From an uncultured Craurococcus sp. (GTDB lineage: Bacteria > Pseudomonadota > Alphaproteobacteria > Acetobacterales > Acetobacteraceae): a stretch of 64,000 nt of DNA. Under the pieces are notes generated by a model. That model saw nothing but the letters and a program-made list of their open reading frames with translations. It did no database searches and was not told the origin of the DNA. Of this stretch, positions 46,530 through 55,432 are shown piece by piece; position 1 is the first letter of the stretch; every line of letters begins with the position of its first letter. A program made the translations under genes and the position numbers. The DNA is taken from positions 1 through 64,000 of the forward strand of contig CADCTD010000185.1 in assembly GCA_902805545.1 (NCBI GenBank). The letters run 5' to 3'.

Positions 46530-48623
46530 CTACCAGTCGCCGTGCCGGGCCCCGTAGGTCGGCAGCCCGGCGGCGGCGATGCCGTCGCGCAGGCGATTCC
46601 ATTCCTCGGCGCGGCGAATCGGGTAGAGGTGGAGCAGCCAGCGCACCATGTCGAGGTCGCTGGGCGGGGCATTGGCGAACCAGCTGCCACGCACGCCATT
46701 GAGGTAGCGCGCCGCGGCCTCCTCCGCTTCCTCGATGCGGCCGAGGCGGGCGAGCGCGGCGGCGCGCCAGGCCGGCAGGGCACGGATGACGTCCTGCGCG
46801 CGGTCGCAGGCCTCGAGCGTCCCGGCATCGTCGCCGGCGAGGTAGGCGATCGTCACCTGGTAGCCCCAATGCGTCAGGCTCGGCATCAGCGACATCTCGA
46901 GCGACTGGGCCGAGAGCTCCGCCGCCCGCTCGTGGTTGCCGGCGAAGCTGTGGAACAGCGCCGCCGAGATCAGCGTCCAGCTGTCGTTCGGGTTGAGCTC
47001 GCATGCGAGGCGCATCGGCACCTCGGCCTGGGCGTGCTGGCTGCTCATCGCCAGCGACCAGCCGAGCGTGAGCTGCGCGCGCGAATCCGTCGGGTCGAGA
47101 TGCACGGCGCGACGGGCGAGTTCTACCGCGCGGGCCTCGCGCTCCCGGCTGCGGCGCTCGCCGGGGTGGATGATGTGGACGGAGTTCTCCATCTGCGCGA
47201 GGCCGCTATAGGCCGAGGAGAAGGCCGGCGTATGCTCGATGCATTCCCGGAAGAGCTGCCCCGCCCGCGCCCAGTTCTCCGGGCTGAAGCTGCGGATCAT
47301 CGCCGTCGCGCGCAGCCAGCGGTCATAGGTCTCGAGCGAGATGTCGGACTCGACCGAGAGGCGCTGCAGCCGCGCCGAGGAGATCTGCAGGTTCAGCGCA
47401 ATGGCGATGCGGCGGACGATGTCGCGATGCGCCTCGAACCAGCCATCGAGCTTCAGCTCCATCCGCTCCGACCAGATGAAGATGCCGCTGTCCTGTTCGG
47501 CCAGCGTCAGGACGAGGCTGATGCGGTCGCCCACCTGATAGGCCGTGGCGCTGACGCGGTAGCGGGCGGAGACGCGGCTGCCCGTCTGCGCCACGCTCGG
47601 CATCGAGGGCCCGTCGACGACGAACCACTCGCGGAAGCGCACCAGGCAGGCGATGAGGTCGTGGCGAAATCCGAGTGCCAGGTGCATCTGGTCCTGGCCG
47701 ACGCCATTCACCGCGAAGGGTTCGACGAGCAGGGCGATGCGGGCCGGCGTGCCGGCTGGGCTCGGCACAGGCGCGGGGGGGAGCGCTTCGATCTTCGCCT
47801 CGAAGACGGGGGCGGGCTCGGCAAGGCCCGGCGCGACCGCGGCGATGGTGCCGAGCTTGATGTCGGCGACGAGCGCCTGGGTCGCGGCGGAGGGTTCGGT
47901 GTCGTACTCCTCCTCGAGCAGGCGCCAAAGCTGCTCATAGGCGCGCAGCGCAGCGACGGTGTCGCCGGCCTCCGCGCTGCTGCGCATCAGCGTGCGGCAG
48001 GCCTCCTCATGCGTCGGGTCGAGCTTGAGGAGCGCCTCGGCCATGCGCTGGCGGAGGCTGCGCGGCTGGCTCTCCACCCGCATCGCCGATTCCAGCGCGC
48101 GGACCAGGCGGTCATGGAAGGCCTGGCGGGTGACGCTCAGCCAGCCGCGGAAGGCCGGGTCGAGATCGTCGAGGCCCTGCAGCAGCGCCTCGCTCAGCCG
48201 CGGCGTCGAGAGCAGCAGCGGATGGGCGATGCCGCGCTCCGCCGAATGCAGGACGTCGCGCGCATCGGGCCGCGCGAGGGCAAGGTCGAGGCAGACGGTG
48301 AGGCGGCCGGCGCGGAGGGCGTTGCAGCCGGCGGCCTCCATCGCCTCGCGCAGCTCATGCACCACCTGCCGGAGCGAGGCGCGGGCCTTCTCCTCGCCCG
48401 TCTCGCTCCAGAGCAGGCCGACGAGGCGCTCGCGGCTTTCCTCGCCGCCTTCGCTCAGCAACAGGTAGCCGAGCAGCGCGCGGGCCTTGCGGCTGCGCAG
48501 ACGCAGCTCCTGCCCGGCGAAACTGGCGCGCAGCGGGCCGAAGAGCGACGCATGCAGCACGCCCGGCGCCACCTGCGCGGCCCGGCCCTCCAAGGTGATG
48601 GCCTGCTGCGGTGGCTGCTCCAT
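46530..48623 (-). CDS. SARP-type regulator: winged-helix + BTAD + TPR region
   Basis: LFGPLRASFAGQELRLRSRKARALLGYLLLSEGGEESRERLVGLLW; BTAD RMAEALLKLDPTHEEACRTLMRSSAEAGDTVAALRAYEQLWRLLEEEYDTEPS; C-terminal TPRs. Confidence 0.87.
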   Translation of the reverse strand: MEQPPQQAITLEGRAAQVAPGVLHASLFGPLRASFAGQELRLRSRKARALLGYLLLSEGGEESRERLVGLLWSETGEEKARASLRQVVHELREAMEAAGCNALRAGRLTVCLDLALARPDARDVLHSAERGIAHPLLLSTPRLSEALLQGLDDLDPAFRGWLSVTRQAFHDRLVRALESAMRVESQPRSLRQRMAEALLKLDPTHEEACRTLMRSSAEAGDTVAALRAYEQLWRLLEEEYDTEPSAATQALVADIKLGTIAAVAPGLAEPAPVFEAKIEALPPAPVPSPAGTPARIALLVEPFAVNGVGQDQMHLALGFRHDLIACLVRFREWFVVDGPSMPSVAQTGSRVSARYRVSATAYQVGDRISLVLTLAEQDSGIFIWSERMELKLDGWFEAHRDIVRRIAIALNLQISSARLQRLSVESDISLETYDRWLRATAMIRSFSPENWARAGQLFRECIEHTPAFSSAYSGLAQMENSVHIIHPGERRSREREARAVELARRAVHLDPTDSRAQLTLGWSLAMSSQHAQAEVPMRLACELNPNDSWTLISAALFHSFAGNHERAAELSAQSLEMSLMPSLTHWGYQVTIAYLAGDDAGTLEACDRAQDVIRALPAWRAAALARLGRIEEAEEAAARYLNGVRGSWFANAPPSDLDMVRWLLHLYPIRRAEEWNRLRDGIAAAGLPTYGARHGDW

Positions 48624-48660
48624 CAGCTCCCGACCTAAATGCGCGCACTGTAACCGGGCG

Positions 48661-49941
48661 TCACAACAACGCAATTCCACCCGTATGGCAATCGCCGCCG
48701 CCCGAGCGGGCGATAAACGCCTGGAGCCTTGCACCGCTGGTTCGGCACGGCTCGACCTCGAGGCCCGGGACGAGGATCCGGATGGCGGGGAGGCCGAGCT
48801 CCGGCCGCGTCAGGTCGAGCGCGAGCACCGGCAGGCCCTGGCCGGCGAGCCGGCGGATCAGCACCGCCATGGCGGCGGCGGGGTCGGCGGGCAGGTCTGG
48901 CCCGGGCATGGCGGGGCCTTCCGGGTCGAGCAGGGCACAGCCTCCGACGGCGATGCCGTGGTAGCGGGCGAGCAGCGCCCGGTCATGGGCGTTGAGCGCC
49001 GCTGGCCCCGCTTCCTCCTGCTTCGCCAGGACGACGGCATGGGCCATCTCCATCTGCGCCATCTCGAGCACGGCGGCGCGCGCGGCCGCGGCGCGGGAGG
49101 TGCGGGCCGCGAGGCCGCAGCAGAACCCCTGCCCCTCCGGCCCGGTAGAGAGCGCCGCGATGACCGGCACGCCGAGATCGGTGGTGAGATCGAGCAGCCG
49201 GCTCCGCCGCACCGCCTCGCCCCGGCGCAGCCTGGGGATGAGGGCGGCAGCGGCAGCCATCGCCGGATCCTCCAGGGCGACCGGCCTTCCCCGCCGCCCG
49301 CCACGCCACCAGAGGGCGGCGGCGTCCCGCTCGATCAGCTCCAGCAGGGCATGGAGGGTGGCGGCTTCGCGCGTCGGCCCGGCGGCGCAGCCGATGCTGA
49401 GGGGCCAGGGCGGCGCGAATTCCGGCGGCTGGCGGCGCAGGCAGAGGCCGGCCGGCACCCAGGCCGTGCCCGGCGCATCGAGGCGCAGCAGCTCGATCCA
49501 GTCTTCCGGCGCAACACCGTCGGGCAGGATGCGGCCCAGCCATCCCGCCAGCTCGGGCCGGGCAGGCGGCGGGCCGAAGCGGGCCCGGTCGGCGGGCGTC
49601 TCCACCGAGGAGAGCAGTTCCACCCCCTCCCCCGCGCAGCCCTCGAAGGCCTCGATCAGGCTGGCCCCGACACCCGAGACCCCGGCCCGGCCGGTGCCGA
49701 GCGGCACTTCGGCCCCGAAGACGGCAAGGCCCGGCGCGGTCGGGCAGTCGAGGGTGAAGAGCCGGGTGAAGCCGCTTGCCGCGCGGAGCAGCAGGGCGCG
49801 GTTGCGCTCCACCGGGCCGGACGCGTCCGGGATGGGGCAGCCGAGCCAGTCGAGGAAGTCCCGCACCTCCGCCCCGGCGGGGCCGGACGGGTCGAGCAGG
49901 TGGCGGGCGGCGGCCTCGCAGAGGGCGGAGGTCTCGTGCAT
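48661..49941 (-). CDS. YcaO-like family protein (ATP-dependent cyclodehydratase/thioamidation fold)
   Basis: GVGASLIEAFEGCAGEGVELLS; IGCAAGPTREAATLHALLELIERDAAALWW; LGLPAIRILVPGLEVEP. Confidence 0.88.
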   Translation of the reverse strand: MHETSALCEAAARHLLDPSGPAGAEVRDFLDWLGCPIPDASGPVERNRALLLRAASGFTRLFTLDCPTAPGLAVFGAEVPLGTGRAGVSGVGASLIEAFEGCAGEGVELLSSVETPADRARFGPPPARPELAGWLGRILPDGVAPEDWIELLRLDAPGTAWVPAGLCLRRQPPEFAPPWPLSIGCAAGPTREAATLHALLELIERDAAALWWRGGRRGRPVALEDPAMAAAAALIPRLRRGEAVRRSRLLDLTTDLGVPVIAALSTGPEGQGFCCGLAARTSRAAAARAAVLEMAQMEMAHAVVLAKQEEAGPAALNAHDRALLARYHGIAVGGCALLDPEGPAMPGPDLPADPAAAMAVLIRRLAGQGLPVLALDLTRPELGLPAIRILVPGLEVEPCRTSGARLQAFIARSGGGDCHTGGIALL

Positions 49942-49955
49942 CCGCCGAGACTAGC

Positions 49956-52900
49956 TCAGGCGAAGAGGAAATCGCCCGCCGAGAGCGCCGACCGGCCGAT
50001 GCCGGCGAGGGTGATGCCGTCGCCGTCGCCGAGATCGATCACCGCCCCGCCCGGCTGGTCCGCCGTCGCCGCCAGCAGGCCGGCGAGGCTGCCGATGCCG
50101 AAGCCCTCAAGGCGGATCTGGTCCGTGCCCGGGGTGAAGTCGCCGATCCGGTCCGCGCCGCCGCCGCGGACGAGGAGGAAGCGGTCGGCCCCCGCCCCGC
50201 CGAACAGCACGTCGTTCCCCGCGCCACCATCGAGCGTGTCATGGCCCGGCCCGCCGCTCAGCCAGTTCGCCACGGCGTTGCCGGTCAGGAGGTTGTCCAA
50301 CGCATTGCCCTGGCCGGTCCGCGCGGTGCCGAGCAGCACCAGGTTCTCCACCTGCGCCGGCAGGGCGTAGCCGCCGCCGGGGATGGCGACGAAGACCGTG
50401 TCGCGCCCGCCGCCCGGCGCCTCGACGACGATGTCGCCGGGGCCGTCGATCGTGTAGCGGTCATCCCCCGGGCCACCGCTCAGCCAATCCGCCTCGCCGA
50501 GGCCGGACGCGCCGTCCAGCAGGTCATCGCCCTCGCCGCCGATCAGCCGGTCGGGGCCCGCGCCGCCGGCCAGCGCATCGTCCCCCGCGCCGCCGGAGAG
50601 GATGTTGGCGCTCTCGTTGCCTGTGATGCCGTTCGCCCCGGCATTGCCGGTGCCGCCGATCGGGCCGGCGCCGGCGGCGAGGACCAGCCCCTCCACATGC
50701 GCCGGCAGGGTGAGGCTGACGGTGCTGGCCACCGTGTCCCGGCCGCCGCCTGCCGCCTCCACCGGCAGCTCGCCCCGGCTGCCGATGAGGTAGAGGTCAT
50801 CCCCCGCCCCGCCGGCGCCGCCGCCCAGATGCAATGCGGTGCCGGCCGGGATGCCGGTGCCATCCCAGGCATTGCCCGCCCGGTCGATGAGCTGCCCGCC
50901 GCCGAGATCGAGCCCGGTGAGCTGGATCGACTGCGGCGCCAGGCCATCCGGAAGGTCGAGATGGAAGAGCAGCCTCGTCCCGTCCACCCCGGCGCCGAGC
51001 GCCGCCTGCATCGGCGCGCCGTTCACCAGCAGCTTGAGCACGGGCGCCCCGCCGGCCAGGGCCAGGGCCTCGGTGAAGACGAGGGCGAGATCGACCGAGC
51101 CGCCACGCGCCGCGCCATCCATATGGCGGAAGGCGGGCGCCAGCTGGTCCGCCGGCCAGATGGAGGCGCCGAGCACCGTGCCCGGCAGGGTGATGCGCAG
51201 CGGGTTGCCGGCCGCATCCTGCAGCCGCGAGTCGGGATCCTCGAGGGCCGTGACGCGGATGCCGCCCCGCGCCAGGTCGCCCTCCTGCACGCGGAGGGTG
51301 AAGACGAGCGCGGTCGGGCTACTGCGCGCCAGGTCGAGCAGGGCCTGGCGGATGGTGCCGCCGGCATCGACCATGAGGCTCGGCAGCGCCTGCCCATCGG
51401 CGAGATGCAGCGCCTCGCTGGCCGAGAGGGTGAAGCGCAGCACCTGGCCCGGGATGTAGCGGCCATCGGCCGGGACGATGAGGCTCGCCGTCGGCGCAAC
51501 GCCATCGACCAGCAGCCCCGCGAGGCCCGGCGAGGCCGGCAGGTCCGGCACCAGCGCATTGCCGGCGAGGTCGGTGATGGCGCCAGGATTGCCGAGCCCG
51601 GTGAGGGTGATGCCCTGCCCCTGCAACCCCGCCGGCACGGTGAAGCCGAAGCGCAGCACGGCGGGGTCCGCACTCGCCAGCAGCGTCGCCTGCACCGCCT
51701 GGCTGCCGATCGAGAGGTCGAGCACCGGCGCGGCCTTGCCAGCGGCGATCGCCACCGCCTCGCTCATCTGCAGGCCGATGACGAGGCTATCGCCGAGGCC
51801 GGCCGGGCCGGTGCCCTCGCGCACCACCGAGCGGATGCCGGGCGGGGTGACATCGGCCTGGACCAGCACGTCGGAGAAGTCGGGCAGGGTGCCGAGCGCG
51901 CCGGACCAGGCATTGCCGATCCGGTCGGTGACCACCCCGCCGCCGATCAGCCGGCCGAGGGCGATGCCGGTCTGGCTCGCCGCCTCGGCCTCGACGACCA
52001 GGCCGAAGGAGAGCTTGTTGGCCGCAGGCTGGCGCAGCAGCGTCGCCTGCCATGTGGTGCCGCCGATCATCACCTCGAGCGCCGGGCCGGGGGCTCCGGG
52101 CGGCAGCACCACGGCCTCGTCGAAGGCGAGGGTGAAGACGAGGGTATCGCCCGCCCGGTGATTGCCGGCGGCCGGGCCGGTGATGCCGGTCAGCACCGGC
52201 CCGGCGAGGTCCGCCCGGACCAGCACGCCGGAGAGGTCGGGCAGCCCCGCGAGGCCGCCCGAGAGCAGGTTGTTCGAGCTGTCCCTGATCACGCCGCCCG
52301 CCTGGAGGAGCCCACCGAGGGCGATGCCGTCCTGGTCCGAGGCGCCGTCCGGCAGGTCGAGGCGGAAGACCAACCGGTGCGGCGCCGGGCTCGAGGCATA
52401 GCTGGCTGTCAGCACCTGGTCGCCGACCTGCACCTCCAGCAGCGGGCCCGTGCCGCCTGGCGGGGTGGCAACCGCAACCGGCTTGTTGAACTGCACGGTG
52501 AATTCGAGCGCCTGGCCGGGCATGTAATTGCCCGCGGCCGGCCCCGTGACGCCCGTCACGATGGGGACGGTCGTCTCGCCGACGCGGAGGTTGAGCATGG
52601 CGCGGGCCGAGACATTGCCGGCGCCGTCCTCGGCATCGATCCCGATGGCATGGTACTGGCCGAGGGTCAGGGTGCCGAGGGCGAGCTGCCAGGCGCCGCT
52701 GCCATCGGCCACGGTGGTGCCGATGAGCCGCGTCCCGTCATGGGCGCGGATGATGGCCCCGGCCTCGGCGGTGCCGGAGACGGCGGGGGTGGTGTCGACC
52801 GTCTGCCAGATGGGCTGGCTGCGGTCGCCGGTCGTGTCGCCGGCGAAACCGGTCAGCACCGGGGCGGCGGGGGCGGTCTGGTCGACGGCGAGGCGGAAGG

Positions 52901-53150
52901 GGGCGCTGTCGCTATCCGGTCCGCGGGCGACGAGGTCGACCCGCGCCTCGCCGTCCACGATGGCCAGCGCCTCCCATCGGCCCTCCGCATCGGCGATCGC
53001 GGTGCGGATCTGGGTATTGCCGAGCATCAGCCGGACCAGCGTGCCGGGCGTGGCGGTGCCGTGGAGGATAGGGTTCGGGTCGGCGGTGATGCCGTCCCCC
53101 GGCGTGCCGGTATCGTTGCGAAGCCCGATGATGACGGGGGGCATGGCCAT
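49956..53150 (-). CDS. large Ig-like repeat protein with C-terminal RTX (hemolysin-type Ca-binding) repeats
   Basis: Repeated TG(V/I)TGPAAGN(Y/H)..G..L.FT..F.(K/E).V modules; ILSGGAGDDALAGGAGPDRLIGGEGDDLLDG and HDTLDGGAGNDVLFGGAGADRF. Confidence 0.92.
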   Translation of the reverse strand: MAMPPVIIGLRNDTGTPGDGITADPNPILHGTATPGTLVRLMLGNTQIRTAIADAEGRWEALAIVDGEARVDLVARGPDSDSAPFRLAVDQTAPAAPVLTGFAGDTTGDRSQPIWQTVDTTPAVSGTAEAGAIIRAHDGTRLIGTTVADGSGAWQLALGTLTLGQYHAIGIDAEDGAGNVSARAMLNLRVGETTVPIVTGVTGPAAGNYMPGQALEFTVQFNKPVAVATPPGGTGPLLEVQVGDQVLTASYASSPAPHRLVFRLDLPDGASDQDGIALGGLLQAGGVIRDSSNNLLSGGLAGLPDLSGVLVRADLAGPVLTGITGPAAGNHRAGDTLVFTLAFDEAVVLPPGAPGPALEVMIGGTTWQATLLRQPAANKLSFGLVVEAEAASQTGIALGRLIGGGVVTDRIGNAWSGALGTLPDFSDVLVQADVTPPGIRSVVREGTGPAGLGDSLVIGLQMSEAVAIAAGKAAPVLDLSIGSQAVQATLLASADPAVLRFGFTVPAGLQGQGITLTGLGNPGAITDLAGNALVPDLPASPGLAGLLVDGVAPTASLIVPADGRYIPGQVLRFTLSASEALHLADGQALPSLMVDAGGTIRQALLDLARSSPTALVFTLRVQEGDLARGGIRVTALEDPDSRLQDAAGNPLRITLPGTVLGASIWPADQLAPAFRHMDGAARGGSVDLALVFTEALALAGGAPVLKLLVNGAPMQAALGAGVDGTRLLFHLDLPDGLAPQSIQLTGLDLGGGQLIDRAGNAWDGTGIPAGTALHLGGGAGGAGDDLYLIGSRGELPVEAAGGGRDTVASTVSLTLPAHVEGLVLAAGAGPIGGTGNAGANGITGNESANILSGGAGDDALAGGAGPDRLIGGEGDDLLDGASGLGEADWLSGGPGDDRYTIDGPGDIVVEAPGGGRDTVFVAIPGGGYALPAQVENLVLLGTARTGQGNALDNLLTGNAVANWLSGGPGHDTLDGGAGNDVLFGGAGADRFLLVRGGGADRIGDFTPGTDQIRLEGFGIGSLAGLLAATADQPGGAVIDLGDGDGITLAGIGRSALSAGDFLFA

Positions 53151-53361
53151 CCTGGTCCTGTTCCGAACCAGGGAAGGATCGCGCCCGGAGGTAAAGGAAG
53201 CGTGGCGTTGGGGGTGGAATTTCACCTGACCGGGGGCCGTGGCGGGATCGGCAACCCCTTGCTATACCGCACCCGCCGGAGCACCCGGGAAGGCGGGGCC
53301 GCCGCGCGCCCGGCCACCGGGGGCGCGGCGGGAAGTCGCCGGAAGAAGGATATCCGACACC

Positions 53362-54126
53362 ATGGCGCGACGCCGTCAGCTCTATGAGGGCAAGGCCAAG
53401 ATCCTGTTCGAGGGGCCCGAGCCCGGGACGCTGGTGCAGTACTTCAAGGACGACGCCACCGCCTTCAATTCGCAGAAGAAGGGCACCATCACCGGCAAGG
53501 GCGTGCTCAACAACCGGATCAGCGAGTACCTGATGAGCCGGCTGATGGAGATCGGCATCCCGACCCATTTCATCCGCCGGCTCAACATGCGCGAGCAGCT
53601 GATCCGCGAGGTTGAGATCATCCCCCTCGAGGTCGTGGTGCGGAACGTGGCGGCGGGCAGCCTCTCGACCCGGCTCGGCATCGCCGAGGGGACGCGGCTG
53701 CCGCGCTCGATCATCGAGTACTACTACAAGAACGATACGCTGAACGATCCGCTCGTCTGCGAGGAGCACATCACCGCCTTCGGCTGGGCGGCGACCCAGG
53801 ACCTCGACGACATGGTGGCGCTGGCGCTCCGGGTGAACGACTTCCTCACCGGGCTGATGCTCGGCGTCGGCATCACCCTCGTCGACTTCAAGGTGGAATT
53901 CGGCCGGCTCTACGAGAATGACGAGATGCGGATCGTCCTTGCCGACGAGATCAGCCCCGACAATTGCCGGCTCTGGGACGCCAAGACGGGCGAGAAGATG
54001 GACAAGGACCGCTTCCGCCGCGATCTCGGCAAGGTCGAGGAAGGCTATCAGGAAGTGGCGAGGCGGCTCGGCATCCTGCCGGAGGCGGGGGTGCGGGACC
54101 TCAAGGGGCCGGAGATGATGCAGTGA
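53362..54126 (+). CDS. purC: phosphoribosylaminoimidazole-succinocarboxamide synthase
   Basis: [33 protein letters not shown]...[13 protein letters not shown]...[12 protein letters not shown]. Confidence 0.97.
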   Translation: MARRRQLYEGKAKILFEGPEPGTLVQYFKDDATAFNSQKKGTITGKGVLNNRISEYLMSRLMEIGIPTHFIRRLNMREQLIREVEIIPLEVVVRNVAAGSLSTRLGIAEGTRLPRSIIEYYYKNDTLNDPLVCEEHITAFGWAATQDLDDMVALALRVNDFLTGLMLGVGITLVDFKVEFGRLYENDEMRIVLADEISPDNCRLWDAKTGEKMDKDRFRRDLGKVEEGYQEVARRLGILPEAGVRDLKGPEMMQ

Positions 54127-54189
54127 CCCTCCGGTCGCCAAGGGGCGGGGGCGGAGCCAGGCACCGCAGGCGTGGATCGGAGGGTTGAG

Positions 54190-54429
54190 ATGAAGGCGAA
54201 GGTTACGGTGATGCCGAAGGCCGGCGTGCTCGACCCCCAGGGCAAGGCGATCGGCCATGCGCTCGCCGGGCTCGGCTTCGAGGGCGTCGGCGAGGTGCGG
54301 GCCGGCAAGGTGATCGAGCTGGAGCTGGCCGAGACCGACCCCGCCAAGGCGAGGGCCGCCGCCGAGGCGATGGCGCGGAAGCTGCTCGCCAATACGGTGA
54401 TCGAGAGCTTCAGCGTGACGCTCGACTGA
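54190..54429 (+). CDS. purS: phosphoribosylformylglycinamidine synthase subunit PurS
   Basis: KAKVTVMPKAGVLDPQGKAIGHALAGLGF; position between purC and purQ. Confidence 0.95.
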   Translation: MKAKVTVMPKAGVLDPQGKAIGHALAGLGFEGVGEVRAGKVIELELAETDPAKARAAAEAMARKLLANTVIESFSVTLD

Positions 54430-54487
54430 TGCGGTCCGATGGCCGGAGCCCCGAAGGATGGAAGCGGCCCGCGCCGAAGGCCATGCC

Positions 54488-54724
54488 ATGAAGACCTCGC
54501 TCTTCATCATGCTGGGGCTCACGGTGGTGATCGCCATCGGCCTGCGCTGGCGTGAGGAGCGGGTGGCGGCGCTGCGGCCGGTGGCGCCCGCGCGGCGGCG
54601 GGGCTTCCTCGCCGCGCAGAAGCATCGGCTGAACCGCTGGCTGACCGCCGCGACGCTCGCGGCGCTGACGACATTGCTGGTCCTGGGCGGGCTGCATTGG
54701 CTGCGCGTCTGGCAGGGAGGTTAG
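54488..54724 (+). CDS. small two-TM hypothetical protein
   Basis: [29 protein letters not shown]...[24 protein letters not shown]; tightly spaced between purS and purQ. Confidence 0.7.
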   Translation: MKTSLFIMLGLTVVIAIGLRWREERVAALRPVAPARRRGFLAAQKHRLNRWLTAATLAALTTLLVLGGLHWLRVWQGG

Positions 54725-54729
54725 GGCAG

Positions 54730-55428
54730 ATGCAGGCAGGGATCGTGATGTTCCCCGGCACCAACCGGGAACGCGACATGGCGCTGGCGCTCCAGCGCGC
54801 GACGGGCCAGCGGCCCGCCATGCTCTGGCACCGGGACACCGAGCTGCCGGCCGGCACGGACCTCGTCGTGCTGCCGGGCGGCTTCTCCTATGGCGACTAC
54901 CTCCGCTGCGGGGCGATGGCGGCGCAGAGCCCGATCATGCGGGCGATCCACGACTTCGCCGGGCGGGGCGGGCATGTGCTCGGCGTCTGCAACGGCTTCC
55001 AGATGCTGGTCGAGGCGGGGCTGCTGCCGGGCGCGCTGCTCCGCAACGCCTCGCTCCGCTTCCTCTCCATGGACTGCCACATGCGGGTGGAGCGGACCGA
55101 CACCGCCTATACCGGCCGCTTCCAGCGCGGCCAGGTCTTCCGCGCCACCATGGCGCATGGCGACGGCAACTACTTCGCCGACGAGGCGACGCTCGACCGG
55201 CTGGAGGGCGAGGGGCTGGTCGCGCTCCGCTATGCGACGCCCTCGGGCGAGGTGACGCCATCCGCCAACCGCAACGGCAGCGCGCGGAACATCGCCGGCA
55301 TCCTCTCGCCCAACCTGCGGGTGCTCGGGCTGATGCCGCATCCGGAGAACCAGACTGACCCGCTGATCGACGGGACGGACGGGCTGCCGCTCTTCGCGGG
55401 GCTGGCGGAGGCGCTGGCCCCCGCCTGA
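54730..55428 (+). CDS. purQ: phosphoribosylformylglycinamidine synthase subunit PurQ
   Basis: [49 protein letters not shown]. Confidence 0.97.
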   Translation: MQAGIVMFPGTNRERDMALALQRATGQRPAMLWHRDTELPAGTDLVVLPGGFSYGDYLRCGAMAAQSPIMRAIHDFAGRGGHVLGVCNGFQMLVEAGLLPGALLRNASLRFLSMDCHMRVERTDTAYTGRFQRGQVFRATMAHGDGNYFADEATLDRLEGEGLVALRYATPSGEVTPSANRNGSARNIAGILSPNLRVLGLMPHPENQTDPLIDGTDGLPLFAGLAEALAPA

Positions 55429-55432
55429 CCGG

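Noticed and set aside
49776-53387. 1203-aa plus-strand ORF
   Set aside because: Mirror frame of the Ig/RTX gene; apparent repeats only reflect the real protein's repeats.
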